Both the position numbers and the translations under genes were made by a program. 64,000 nucleotides of DNA, taken from the NCBI RefSeq assembly GCF_030688855.1, contig NZ_JAUYZK010000002.1, positions 124,001-188,000 of the forward strand, given 5' to 3'. The notes beneath the pieces were generated by a model. The model was given only the letters and a program-made list of their open reading frames with translations, was not told the DNA's origin and did not search any database. Below, one piece after another: positions 9,940-19,595 of the stretch. This DNA is from Helicobacter cappadocius (GTDB lineage: Bacteria; Campylobacterota; Campylobacteria; Campylobacterales; Helicobacteraceae). The stretch's first letter is position 1; each line of letters opens with the position of its first letter.

Positions 9940-9965
9940 TTATCTTTTATAATCATAAAAGATAA
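9940..9965. promoter_or_regulatory. perfect 11-bp-arm inverted repeat between tpsB and tpsA
   Basis: TTATCTTTTAT and ATAAAAGATAA flank a 4-base loop (AATC) in the 228-bp divergent intergenic region. It could be an operator for a dimeric regulator acting on both genes, or an RNA hairpin in either leader. The surrounding DNA is very AT-rich, which raises the chance of coincidence. Confidence 0.35.
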
Positions 9966-10109
9966 TATTTTATTTCTATTCTATACTATTATTAAATCCT
10001 AACACATTAGAAATAAAAAATCTATTTGTTCTATATCTCTCATAAATAAACTTTATTCATAGAGATGTATTGAAGACTGAATTTAATATGTTATTAGGAG
10101 ATTTTTTCA

Positions 10110-13100
10110 GTGAGAGGCAATAGGTATCGTTTATTTTTTAGGAACAAATCTTATCCTTATTCTTCTTTTTTATTTAAAAATAAGTCGTTATTGAAGTGTG
10201 AGCGATTCTTTAGGAGTAGAAGTTTCTTTTTCAAACCTTTCATCAACACTAAGCATTTTAAAGTTTCTTTTAAATCCTTGAATTTTTTTGAATCTTCCTT
10301 TAATTATCCTCTAAGGATTCAATTTAAGAGATTTTTCAAACAGTTCTTATCTGCTTTGTTATGTTTTTCTCTTGTATTTTCTCCTATTTTTGCAGAGCCT
10401 ATAGCTTCTGTTGCACCTAATGATACCCCTTCAAAAGATTCTATCCCTTCTGCTATTGCCCCTAGTGATGTCTTGAATAATCCTGCCCCATCTTCTTTGA
10501 ACCCGATACTCTCCATCGTTCCTGATACTTCAGATGCTAATTATGCTCCTTCTATTGATAAAGCTCCCAATAATATAGAAATCATTAATATCACTTCTCC
10601 AAATCAATTTGGAATTTCCAATAATCATTATCTTGATTTCAATATCAAAGAAGTTGGAGCTATTATTAATAACTCAAATAATCCGATCACTCCTTCGCAG
10701 TTAGGAGGACTCATCACTTCTAATCCTAACTTCGGCGATAAAGAAGCTTCCTTAATCCTCAATCAAGTCACTTCAAGTCATCCTAGCAACCTCTTGGGTC
10801 ATCTTGAAGTAGCTGGAAAAGCAGCTGGAGTACTCATCGCTAATCCAAATGGAATCTCTTGTGAGGGTTGTTCTTTTTCTAATGCAACTTCAGTGAGTTT
10901 GACCACAGGTTTTATTCCTCCTTCTGAACTCTCAGCACTCACACAGCTTTCTAGAGAATCTTTGAATTCTCATTTATCAACTCCTTCTACTCTAGCACAA
11001 GAACTCACTCATAACCTTCATTTTAGAGTTACAAAAGGTCATATCAATATTGATTCACTTAATAGCTTAAATATTCCTTCACTAAATATTCTCTCTAAAT
11101 CTTTAAGTGCCTCTCATACTCTCTATGCTAAAAATCTAAATATTATCTTAGGATCTAATGATATCAGCTTGGATCAAAAAGGTGCTTTGCTTTTATGGCA
11201 ACCTCTTACAGACAAAAACCCAGATGAACAGAAGACTTCCAAACTCGCTCTTGATGTTGCTTATATAGGTGGCGTGTATGCAAATTCAATTTATCTCATT
11301 GCTTCAGATGAAGATTCTGTTATTAAAAACTCTGGAATCCTTGCTACTTTTCCTTCTTCTGAAGAAGGAGATGGAGGATTTTATATTGATATAAACGGAC
11401 ATTTGGCTGTTTCTAGTCCTGAAGCTAAAGCAATCTCTGCAAATGCAAATACTAGCTCTTCTGATGTTTTTAGCACAGATACTAATGATAATATTTCTAA
11501 TTCCTCTTCTTTAAATCCTCCTAATGGAATTTATGCGTCCAAATCTCTTAATATCAAAGCAAAATCCTTACAAAATGATTCTGTGATTCAAACACAAAAG
11601 GATTCATCCTTTAATTTACAAGAGAGTTTTATCAATAAGGGTTCGATTATTTCTTGGGGAAACTTAGAGCTTTCTAGCAATTCTTTAGATAATGCTAAAG
11701 CTTTTATTTATGCAAATACTCTTAAAAGCACGACTGAGTATTTTAATAATACGGATTCTTCTTTTATCTTAGCAAAGAGTGTTTTTCTAAATTCAAAAGA
11801 ACTAAATAACATCCACTCAATGATTTATAGCGGTGATGAGTTATCTATCAACACAAACAATATCTCCAACATCGCTCACGTTTCTTTGAGAAAAAAGCTC
11901 ATCTCACAAGAGCATATTTCACAAGGAGAGTGGAATAAAGCAGCGTCTAATAATGGTTTTAATCCTTTTAGGTTTTTAAAAGATGGAGATAAGGATTTCA
12001 CCCGCTCTATTTATCAAGAAATACTTGATACTTCTAATTATTCTCCTTCTATCATAATGAGTGCTAAGAAGCTTTTTATTCAAGCAGATGTATTGAACAA
12101 TCAAAATGCCTCTATCATTTCTCCTATTGCAGAGATTTCTGCCAATACTTTCAATAGTGATATAATACAAGCTAGAGAAATCACTGAAGATAAGGGCAGG
12201 GAAGCAAGAAATTATCAAGATATATGGTATGAGAAAGAATGTCGTGGCATAGACTGGCTTACCTTGTGTATCAAGCAGACAAATGTCAGACACGAAGTGA
12301 CAAGATTAAAAGTCTTTGATGATTATTTTAAAGAAAGTTCTTCTTATGCTACTCTTACCTTGCCTAGTTTGGAAGAAGATTTAGCCTTTTATCTTAAAAA
12401 TTCCCATGTCTCTTTTTATTCTAATTCTTCAAATGATACAAAAGATAGCTCCATACCCTCAGATAATTCTAGTGCTTCTTTTAGTGTTTCAAACTCATTA
12501 GAAATATTGGATTCTTCACATTCTTTAGAATTTCTTATTTTTAACCCTTATGATACACTTGCAGTTGTAGATGTTTCTAAAAATCCTTCTATTGCTTTGA
12601 AAGATAGAATCTATACAGATGCTAAGGTATTTATCTCTTCGGATTATTTTTATAATCATTTCAAAAACACCTCTAATGTTTCTGTGTTTTTATCTTATCT
12701 GAAAAACTCTTCTATGCAATCTAGCTATCTGTCTAGTTTTTATAATTCTAAGTCTTTTTTAAATGAAAGTCTCCATCTTGAAAAACTTGATAGAATGCTT
12801 GCAAGTTATGAAGCTAATCATCTTGCCCATAAGATAGAAATCTTTAAAGAAAACACTCAAGAGTCTTCTTACTCTGATTTTTTTAATCAAAAAGATAAAG
12901 GCATTTTTGCTTCCAAGCTTGATATTACTTCTGCCTCTTTTTATAACAATTCCTATATCTATGCAGAAAATACAAAAATAGATTCTAAAGACAAGCTTAT
13001 CAATAAAGGAAGTATCCATTCTAAAGATTTGCTTTTAAGCTCAGAAGGCAGACTTTACCACAGCGGAGAAATTGTTTCTAAGAGTACCATCTTGAGTGCG

Positions 13101-16100
13101 CAAGACATTGATCTTTCTTCTGAAATCAAGAGCTTCAATGCTTATTTGAGCAATTCCAACTCTCCAAAATATTCCCAAGAAACTCTTTTAAAAGTAGCTT
13201 CTATTACCGCAGATAATCTCAATATACAATCCTTTGGAGATGTTTCTGTCTCTGGTGCTGATTTTAAAGTTAAAGATAAGCTATCTTTAGAAGGGGGAAT
13301 GGTTTCTATTAATTCAAGAGAGCTAGAAGATAGCTACCAAGACTCTTTTAAACAAACACGACATCTAGCACATCAAAGAAATCATTTCTTTGCTTCTTCT
13401 ATTTCTATCAAAGCCAAAGAGAATTTGGATATAGAAGGGAGTGATATATCAGCTCAGGATGATTTACATCTCTATTCAGATGGAGATATTCATCTTTTAG
13501 CTTCTGATGATCAAGATTCTTTGAAAAAAGATTTTTACAGCGAAAAAAAAGGTTTCTTGAGTTTATCTACAGATCACAATTCTACTAAAGAATCATCTAT
13601 TTTACAAAAAGACAATGTTTTTAAAGCTTCCAACATACAAATACAAACAAAAGGGAGCATTATAAGCAATGGAGGGGACTATGAAGCAAAAAATGAACTC
13701 AAAATTCTAGCTGATAAAGATTATATCCAAACAGCTCTTCATAATAGCTATAGCCGTGAAAATTCTAATATCTCTGATAAAAGGGTGTTGGGAATAGACT
13801 TTTCTGGGGATACCTTAGAAGATAATGCACAATCTCAAAGTTATATTCATAGCACTCTAGCAGGAAAGAATATTTTTATCCAAACAGGGGGAGATACCAC
13901 TTTAACAGGAGTGCAGCTAAGTTCACAAGAGAAAACTTCTATTTTAGTAGGAGGAAGTTTTACTCTTTTGAATCCTAAAAATACTGATGTTCAAACCACC
14001 AATTCTTCCCATCATAGCTTCGCAGGACTTTTTAGTGATAAAGGCGATAACTATCATCAAGAAATATCCCAAAATTCTAGTTCTATCACAGCAGGGAGTT
14101 TGGACATCAAAGCACATAAAAATATCCATATCTTAGATTCACATATTTCTACTTCAGGTGATGCAATGCTGTTTGCACAAGAAGGAAATATAAATATTAT
14201 CAATGATTATAATTCCATCTCAAGTAAAAGCTCTTCTAATTCAAAAGATTTCAATGGCCTCACCTTCAAATTTGAAGAAAAACTTTCAGCTGGAGTGGAT
14301 TTCAAATATGAAAATAAACATTCTGAAGACTTTCAAAAACAAGCACTAGGATCTTTGTTTGACATTGGCGGGAATTTGGTTTTAAAAACAGGAGATGAAG
14401 GGGATATCAATATCATCGCTTCTACTCTCTTAGCTGATAAAAATATTTTTTTAGATTCAAAAAATGTCCATATTTATTCCGCACTTGATTCTTCTACCTC
14501 TAAAGAACAAAATCTAGAAGGTCATTTGAATATATCACTTAATGTTGGCAATGCTTATGCAGATGTTTATTTCGCTGGAGATAAGTTTTATAAAAGTTTG
14601 GAGAATTTCAACAAGCTAAAAAAACAATACAATCATAACAAAGAGCTCTACAAGCAAGGGAAGATGAGTAAAAATGCTTTAGATGAGTTCAAATATAATC
14701 TTGGCTTTGCTTCTTTAAATATCGCTAATGCTTCTTTAGCGATGACAAGTTCTGTTTCTGGAGCTGCAAGTGCAGCAAGCACTTCATATGGAACAGGATT
14801 TTATACCTCTGTATCCTCAAAGATTTCTGGCACACAAAAAAATAAAGACGAACAAAACACCTTTGTGGTTGCTTCTAGCTTAAAAGCAGGAGAGAATATT
14901 ATCATTCAAGCACAAGATAGTATTTCTCAAATAGGCTCTCACTCTCAAGTAAAAGGTGCTATTGTTTATAAAGCTAAAAATAACATTGATATCCTCTCTT
15001 CTTTAAGTTCGCATCATTTCACCAAAGAAACAAAAGAAATCAGCACAAGCACAAGTTATGGAAATAATGGTTTTAGCTTTGATACAGAAATAGGAGGGAG
15101 TAGGGAGAGAGAAGTTTCTTCTACTTCTGTTATTTCTTCGCTAAAATCACAAAATATTGCATTATTCACTCCAAAAGATATTCATATTAACGGAGGAGTA
15201 CTCACTTCAAAAAATGCAGTTATAACAGCAGATAATCTCTCTGTTATCTCTTCTTCTGATTCAAAATACTCTCATATGAATTCTGCTTCTGCTTCTACAG
15301 GTTATGGAAGTTCTTCTATTAATGGAGGATTCTCAAAGACCAAAGGCAATACTGATAAGCAATGGGTGCAAGAACAATCAGGAATCTTTGCTCAAAATCA
15401 GCTTAAGCTCAATGTAGCACATCACACTTACCTAGAAGCTGCTTATTTAATTTCAGGTTCAGATGAACTCTTCTTCAATACAGATACCTTCTCTTATAAA
15501 GACAAAGAAAACAAAGATTATATTTCCTCAAAAGGAATCTCTGTTTCCCTGCAAAGTGATAATCAATTATTCTCACATTCTTCTATCCAAATAGGACTTT
15601 CTAAAGAAGGAAGTGTTACAGAAGGAAAAACTCTAGCCACATTAGGAAAAGGAGAGATATTTATAGCCAACCCTGATGGTTTGATACACACTATCAATAG
15701 GGATATCTCTAAAAGCAGTGCTATCACTCAAGATAAAATCACAGCAGCCCTCAATGCAAACGTTCAAATAGATAACCGTCTCTTCAGTCAAAAAGGAAGA
15801 GAGTCTATTTATGAAGACATCATTTCTCTTCCAAATAATCTTATCAAAACCACTAATGGTGTACTCACTTTAGCATTCAATCCCCTTATTAGTGCAACTG
15901 AAGTATTGTTCAATCCTGATATATCTCTACATGAAGTATTCAATCAATGGAAATCCAACCAAAGTGCAGCTGTAGCAATCAATAACCTCGATAGAAAAAC
16001 ATTCAATGATCTAAGCAGTGGTCAAGACATCACAGATATAATCGCAGCAATCAAAGGAGAAAACCACGATAGAGTTCATATCTACTATGATGAAACAGAT

Positions 16101-17048
16101 GGCGTAAATGGTTTTTATGATAACAAAAACAAACAGATATATCTCAATGCCGCTAACAACATCGCTACTGATACTAAAACTTTCGTTAAAACCTATACTC
16201 ACGAAAATGCTCATAGATTCACTCATAATGACAACATCGCTAATAACGCAGGAAGTTATGGAAATTTCTCTTATCATCTATCAAACTTCTTAGGATTCTC
16301 TCATATCAACACAAAAGGCATACCAACACAAAACAAAGACAATACCACTACCTACACTCCTATCTCTTCTAAACAATGGTATGAAAACCAAATAAGCAAT
16401 ACAGGATTCAATCATAAAAGCTATCCAACCCTAAACAATGATTTCAATCTAAATAACAACAATCATAAAGACAACAATCCAGATAAACAAAACAATCCAG
16501 ATAATTCAGATAACAACAACCATTTTAAAGATATTTTAGATTACAATAATCATCAAGCTTCTTTGGTAGAACAAGAGGATAGGGATAATTTTTTAAATCC
16601 CATTTGGGATATAGGGAACATAGTATATGATGCACTAGCTTATAGCTATTATAGTATCAAAGGAGACAGGGAAGGTAAGAAAGATTCTCTTATCGACCTT
16701 ACAGCTGATGGAGTTTCTCTTTTTATTCCTTTTATTCCTGCAGGTATTACAAAAGCAACAAGAGGAACATATAAAGCAACTAAGAATATTGCTAAGAATG
16801 TTCAAAGTCAGACCAAAGAGAGAAAAGTAAATGTGTATCAGCCAGGTGCCCCTAACATAGATGGAAAAATATTCACTAAAAAAAAGGGAAATCAAGGATA
16901 TGTTGATCAAGACGGAAATATCTATCAAAGAGATCGCCAACACAAAGGGTGGGAAGTGTATAACAAAAGAGGGGAACATAAAGGAGAAATTGATCATAAT
17001 GGCAATAAAACAGATGATGCTATAAAAGGAAGAAGGATAAAACCTTGA
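10110..17048 (+). CDS. CdiA/TpsA-type filamentous exoprotein with C-terminal colicin E3-like rRNase toxin
   Basis: A 2312-residue two-partner secretion effector. Residues 1-95 form an extended basic signal peptide ending in LVFSPIFA. About 150-270 is the TPS secretion domain, with NPNGI at 245-249 followed by CEGCSF. A long serine/asparagine-rich beta-helical hemagglutinin stalk follows. About 2010-2060 holds an HENAH motif (H2031, E2032, H2035) of zinc-protease type. About 2180-2240 is a hydrophobic pretoxin segment (LFIPFIPAGITKA). The last 55 residues match the colicin E3 cytotoxic domain: D2275, H2278, E2282, H2290 and R2309 line up with D510, H513, E517, H526 and R545 of colicin E3. GTG start at 10110 behind TAGGAGA. 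A candidate immunity gene overlaps its stop by 4 bases. Contact-dependent 16S rRNA cleavage is inferred. Confidence 0.88.
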   Translation: MRGNRYRLFFRNKSYPYSSFLFKNKSLLKCERFFRSRSFFFKPFINTKHFKVSFKSLNFFESSFNYPLRIQFKRFFKQFLSALLCFSLVFSPIFAEPIASVAPNDTPSKDSIPSAIAPSDVLNNPAPSSLNPILSIVPDTSDANYAPSIDKAPNNIEIINITSPNQFGISNNHYLDFNIKEVGAIINNSNNPITPSQLGGLITSNPNFGDKEASLILNQVTSSHPSNLLGHLEVAGKAAGVLIANPNGISCEGCSFSNATSVSLTTGFIPPSELSALTQLSRESLNSHLSTPSTLAQELTHNLHFRVTKGHINIDSLNSLNIPSLNILSKSLSASHTLYAKNLNIILGSNDISLDQKGALLLWQPLTDKNPDEQKTSKLALDVAYIGGVYANSIYLIASDEDSVIKNSGILATFPSSEEGDGGFYIDINGHLAVSSPEAKAISANANTSSSDVFSTDTNDNISNSSSLNPPNGIYASKSLNIKAKSLQNDSVIQTQKDSSFNLQESFINKGSIISWGNLELSSNSLDNAKAFIYANTLKSTTEYFNNTDSSFILAKSVFLNSKELNNIHSMIYSGDELSINTNNISNIAHVSLRKKLISQEHISQGEWNKAASNNGFNPFRFLKDGDKDFTRSIYQEILDTSNYSPSIIMSAKKLFIQADVLNNQNASIISPIAEISANTFNSDIIQAREITEDKGREARNYQDIWYEKECRGIDWLTLCIKQTNVRHEVTRLKVFDDYFKESSSYATLTLPSLEEDLAFYLKNSHVSFYSNSSNDTKDSSIPSDNSSASFSVSNSLEILDSSHSLEFLIFNPYDTLAVVDVSKNPSIALKDRIYTDAKVFISSDYFYNHFKNTSNVSVFLSYLKNSSMQSSYLSSFYNSKSFLNESLHLEKLDRMLASYEANHLAHKIEIFKENTQESSYSDFFNQKDKGIFASKLDITSASFYNNSYIYAENTKIDSKDKLINKGSIHSKDLLLSSEGRLYHSGEIVSKSTILSAQDIDLSSEIKSFNAYLSNSNSPKYSQETLLKVASITADNLNIQSFGDVSVSGADFKVKDKLSLEGGMVSINSRELEDSYQDSFKQTRHLAHQRNHFFASSISIKAKENLDIEGSDISAQDDLHLYSDGDIHLLASDDQDSLKKDFYSEKKGFLSLSTDHNSTKESSILQKDNVFKASNIQIQTKGSIISNGGDYEAKNELKILADKDYIQTALHNSYSRENSNISDKRVLGIDFSGDTLEDNAQSQSYIHSTLAGKNIFIQTGGDTTLTGVQLSSQEKTSILVGGSFTLLNPKNTDVQTTNSSHHSFAGLFSDKGDNYHQEISQNSSSITAGSLDIKAHKNIHILDSHISTSGDAMLFAQEGNINIINDYNSISSKSSSNSKDFNGLTFKFEEKLSAGVDFKYENKHSEDFQKQALGSLFDIGGNLVLKTGDEGDINIIASTLLADKNIFLDSKNVHIYSALDSSTSKEQNLEGHLNISLNVGNAYADVYFAGDKFYKSLENFNKLKKQYNHNKELYKQGKMSKNALDEFKYNLGFASLNIANASLAMTSSVSGAASAASTSYGTGFYTSVSSKISGTQKNKDEQNTFVVASSLKAGENIIIQAQDSISQIGSHSQVKGAIVYKAKNNIDILSSLSSHHFTKETKEISTSTSYGNNGFSFDTEIGGSREREVSSTSVISSLKSQNIALFTPKDIHINGGVLTSKNAVITADNLSVISSSDSKYSHMNSASASTGYGSSSINGGFSKTKGNTDKQWVQEQSGIFAQNQLKLNVAHHTYLEAAYLISGSDELFFNTDTFSYKDKENKDYISSKGISVSLQSDNQLFSHSSIQIGLSKEGSVTEGKTLATLGKGEIFIANPDGLIHTINRDISKSSAITQDKITAALNANVQIDNRLFSQKGRESIYEDIISLPNNLIKTTNGVLTLAFNPLISATEVLFNPDISLHEVFNQWKSNQSAAVAINNLDRKTFNDLSSGQDITDIIAAIKGENHDRVHIYYDETDGVNGFYDNKNKQIYLNAANNIATDTKTFVKTYTHENAHRFTHNDNIANNAGSYGNFSYHLSNFLGFSHINTKGIPTQNKDNTTTYTPISSKQWYENQISNTGFNHKSYPTLNNDFNLNNNNHKDNNPDKQNNPDNSDNNNHFKDILDYNNHQASLVEQEDRDNFLNPIWDIGNIVYDALAYSYYSIKGDREGKKDSLIDLTADGVSLFIPFIPAGITKATRGTYKATKNIAKNVQSQTKERKVNVYQPGAPNIDGKIFTKKKGNQGYVDQDGNIYQRDRQHKGWEVYNKRGEHKGEIDHNGNKTDDAIKGRRIKP

Positions 17049-18181
17049 TAAAAAAAAATCCACTTATAATCCCACGATACATACAAAAACAACCTATTGA
17101 TCTGCTTATAGAAAACTATCTAAACAAACAGTTTTATCTGTATGAAATAGATAACGATTTGGAGATTTTACAAAAAGTTAAAATTCCAAAAGACATATTT
17201 AAAAATTTCGTAGCATTTTTTTCTCGATGGGAGTTTGATGTATTTATGCCTTTTAGATTAAATCAAGATGATTTGGATTTTTTTAAATCTCAAATAGGGT
17301 TTGTAAAATTAGATGTTGATAGTTGTGTAGATGTATTTCTGAACAGTCAGTATGTTAATATTTCTTTTGATAATAATCAAATCCACATAGAAGCTATTCC
17401 TTTTTCAAAATTACAAACTTTTTCTGAGCTAATACCTAAAGAATTTTTTCCGCAATATAGAGAATGTGACGAAGAACTTAAAATCATTTCTAAAATTATC
17501 AAAGAAGAAGGGTTTCATAAGACATATTTTATTGGGAGAAGTCTTCATTTAGATTTTATCTATAAATCTGAAGATAGCTATAAAAGAACCATAATTAAAA
17601 ATAATATCTACCCTAAGCTTCTTAGAGAATTTTCATATGTATATAAACCAAGTGTTGAGCAGATAGATGACTTTATTAGGGGTGGTGTCATTAAGAATAG
17701 TTTCATAGTAGATAATTTTATTAACAATAATTATGATGAATTAAGTTTAGGTTATGAAGGTCCTAGATATGCTAAAACAAATAATATCAACCTTATTCTC
17801 CAATACAATAATTACTTTAAAATCTACAAATTAAGTAATATGCAAAGAAAATTAATCAAAAAATATTTTTATAAGCCATTACCTAGTGATCATTTTTATC
17901 TTGGAATTTTACAAATATCAGAAAATAGTTTTATTATTCCCACTCCTAAAGCGTACCTTCAGATTTATAATGAAGGAGGATACCTTATTATGACCATATT
18001 TTTTCCAAGTAATTTCGATCTGAATGAGTTGATAAAGATATTTGGGATGAAGAAAACTAGAGAGGTTCTAACCTCGGATAGTAAGCTTTATCCAGATAAA
18101 AAACAGCTTTTAAAGATTTCTAAAATAATCAAATTTGATTATTTAGATGATTATTATTATGAATTAGGAGTTACTTTCTAA
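17045..18181 (+). CDS. candidate immunity protein to the E3-like toxin (unknown family)
   Basis: A 378-residue protein with no signal peptide, no membrane segments and no family I recognise. Its TTG start (17045) overlaps the exoprotein TGA as TTGA, with AGAAGG upstream, so translation is coupled to the toxin; that position is where CDI systems place the immunity gene. It is far larger than ImmE3 (about 85 residues), so if it is immunity it is a different fold. Oddly, the reading frame stays open for 93 more codons directly after the TAA at 18179-18181, so the present protein may be a shortened version of a longer one. Confidence 0.6.
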   Translation: MIKKNPLIIPRYIQKQPIDLLIENYLNKQFYLYEIDNDLEILQKVKIPKDIFKNFVAFFSRWEFDVFMPFRLNQDDLDFFKSQIGFVKLDVDSCVDVFLNSQYVNISFDNNQIHIEAIPFSKLQTFSELIPKEFFPQYRECDEELKIISKIIKEEGFHKTYFIGRSLHLDFIYKSEDSYKRTIIKNNIYPKLLREFSYVYKPSVEQIDDFIRGGVIKNSFIVDNFINNNYDELSLGYEGPRYAKTNNINLILQYNNYFKIYKLSNMQRKLIKKYFYKPLPSDHFYLGILQISENSFIIPTPKAYLQIYNEGGYLIMTIFFPSNFDLNELIKIFGMKKTREVLTSDSKLYPDKKQLLKISKIIKFDYLDDYYYELGVTF

Positions 18182-18662
18182 GTACCTTTAGATGAGTTCA
18201 AAGATGAGTTCTTTGAATATATAATGTTCTTAATGCTTGAGGGTAGGTGCAGAGTTGGCAATGAAGTCAAAAAAGATCCCATCAATACACTCCTTGATGG
18301 AAGCATTATCAATTATGATTTAGATAATGAAGAAAATGCCAAACTCATCGTATCTAGCTGGAAAAGAAGTACTGAAATGTATCCTATCAAAAAAATAGGA
18401 GATGAAAATTATTCTAAGTTATCTGCTTTAAATATTTTCTTTCCAAGTTTTATTAGGGATTGATACTGATAAGATAAGAGAGTGTTGGGAATGTTTGGAA
18501 CTAAAAATGAAATCTATATTTTGGCTTGAATTTCAGATATATGAGGTTAACTTAAATAGAGAAGGTATAAAAAAACGATATAGTCATCCAAAGTATGGAG
18601 AAATAGAGGTTCATATGGATTCAAAAGGAAATATACATGGGTATCCAACTGGAAGATATTGA
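18182..18662 (+). pseudogene. in-frame continuation and frameshifted tail after the candidate immunity gene
   Basis: Directly after the TAA of the 378-residue gene the same frame reads VPLDEFKDEFFEYIM and stays open to the TGA at 18461-18463. From about 18432 a shifted frame continues, through CWECLELKMKSIFW and GEIEVHMDSKGNIHGYPTGRY, to a TGA at 18660. Both stretches have protein-like composition and no usable start with a good ribosome site. The simplest reading is the decayed 3' part of a longer gene (one stop plus one frameshift). An alternative is that the last 30 residues are the tail of a displaced toxin, since the GYPTGRY end resembles toxin C-termini in style only. Family unknown. 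Confidence 0.5.
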
Positions 18663-18771
18663 ATTAGAAAACTCAAAAGGAATTTCTAATGTTTCAAAAT
18701 GTTTATTTGAGGAATATTGATTTGATAATCCATACTTTTGACAGAGATTTAAATAGAATAGGAGATTAGAA

Positions 18772-18906
18772 ATGATATCTTTTTCTGATTATGAAAATTC
18801 AATTATTGATTATTCGAAAATACCTCTTGATGTAGCTCGTAACCACAATGTATCTAACAATAATTTTTATGATGAAAATTCCTTTGAGAGTATTATAGGA
18901 TACTAG
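18772..18906 (+). CDS. small hypothetical ORF (44 residues)
   Basis: ATG at 18772 is preceded by ATAGGAGATTAGAA, a strong Shine-Dalgarno. The product starts MISFSDYENSIIDYSKIPLD, is acidic and asparagine-rich, and has no recognisable family. A 26-codon ORF (MFQNVYLRNIDLIIH...) ends three bases before it, using that same region. Both look like leftovers of immunity genes in this array; either could also be chance. Confidence 0.3.
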   Translation: MISFSDYENSIIDYSKIPLDVARNHNVSNNNFYDENSFESIIGY

Positions 18907-18930
18907 ATCAAGATCGCAAATAGGGAAATA

Positions 18931-19560
18931 ATGATAGAAAATATTATTTTATTTTATAATGAGTTAAAATATCCAATTGATCCAGAAGGTCTTGGTGTTA
19001 TAGTTATTTTTTTTATTTTTATTAATTTTCCAATATTAATATTTATATATATTATTAATAGCATAATAGAAAGAAAAATATTTTCTATTAGAATTTTAAT
19101 ATTATATAATATAGATTTATTATTAATATTTTTATTAATTTATATTGAAGAATATATGCCATATATTAAACTTATAAAACCACTACTATTGCTATTAATA
19201 TCAATAGCAATAGTAGTGGTAATAAAAATAGCAATAAATTATTTTATGAAGAAAAATATATTTATTATATTATCTAATTATATTTATAATAGTTTTTTAT
19301 CATATTTATCAATTTATTTATTTGATATGTTAATAATATATATTATAAATATAATATATTCTTATATTATATTTATAAATAAAAAAATATTTTTTTATAT
19401 TTTATTATTTATAATTTCATTTATATATTTTATTGGATTTTTCAATATACATCTATTTTATTTTATTTATACTAGAATACTAATATATGCTCCAAGTATT
19501 TTATTTATAATATCAATTATTAGATTTTTTTTATTCTTATTTAGATATAAAAGGACGTAA
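18931..19560 (+). CDS. very AT-rich polytopic membrane protein (unknown)
   Basis: A 209-residue protein made almost entirely of Ile, Leu, Phe, Tyr and Asn, with roughly six predicted transmembrane segments. The DNA is visibly richer in A+T than anything else in the window, which suggests foreign origin. ATG at 18931 follows AATAGGGAAATA. Within the coding region lies a perfect 18-bp-arm inverted repeat (19179-19220). No family is recognised. A membrane immunity protein to a pore-forming toxin would fit the array context, but nothing in the sequence demonstrates this. Confidence 0.6.
   Translation: MIENIILFYNELKYPIDPEGLGVIVIFFIFINFPILIFIYIINSIIERKIFSIRILILYNIDLLLIFLLIYIEEYMPYIKLIKPLLLLLISIAIVVVIKIAINYFMKKNIFIILSNYIYNSFLSYLSIYLFDMLIIYIINIIYSYIIFINKKIFFYILLFIISFIYFIGFFNIHLFYFIYTRILIYAPSILFIISIIRFFLFLFRYKRT
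19179..19220. repeat. perfect inverted repeat, 18-bp arms, 6-base loop
   Basis: ACCACTACTATTGCTATT, loop AATATC, then AATAGCAATAGTAGTGGT. It lies inside the membrane-protein gene and encodes LLLLLISIAIVVV, so the palindrome is read through as one hydrophobic helix. Its G+C content is higher than the flanking gene. It would form a strong RNA hairpin in the mRNA. Confidence 0.9.
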
Positions 19561-19595
19561 ATAATGAATATCTCAATTATATTAAAATATTATAA

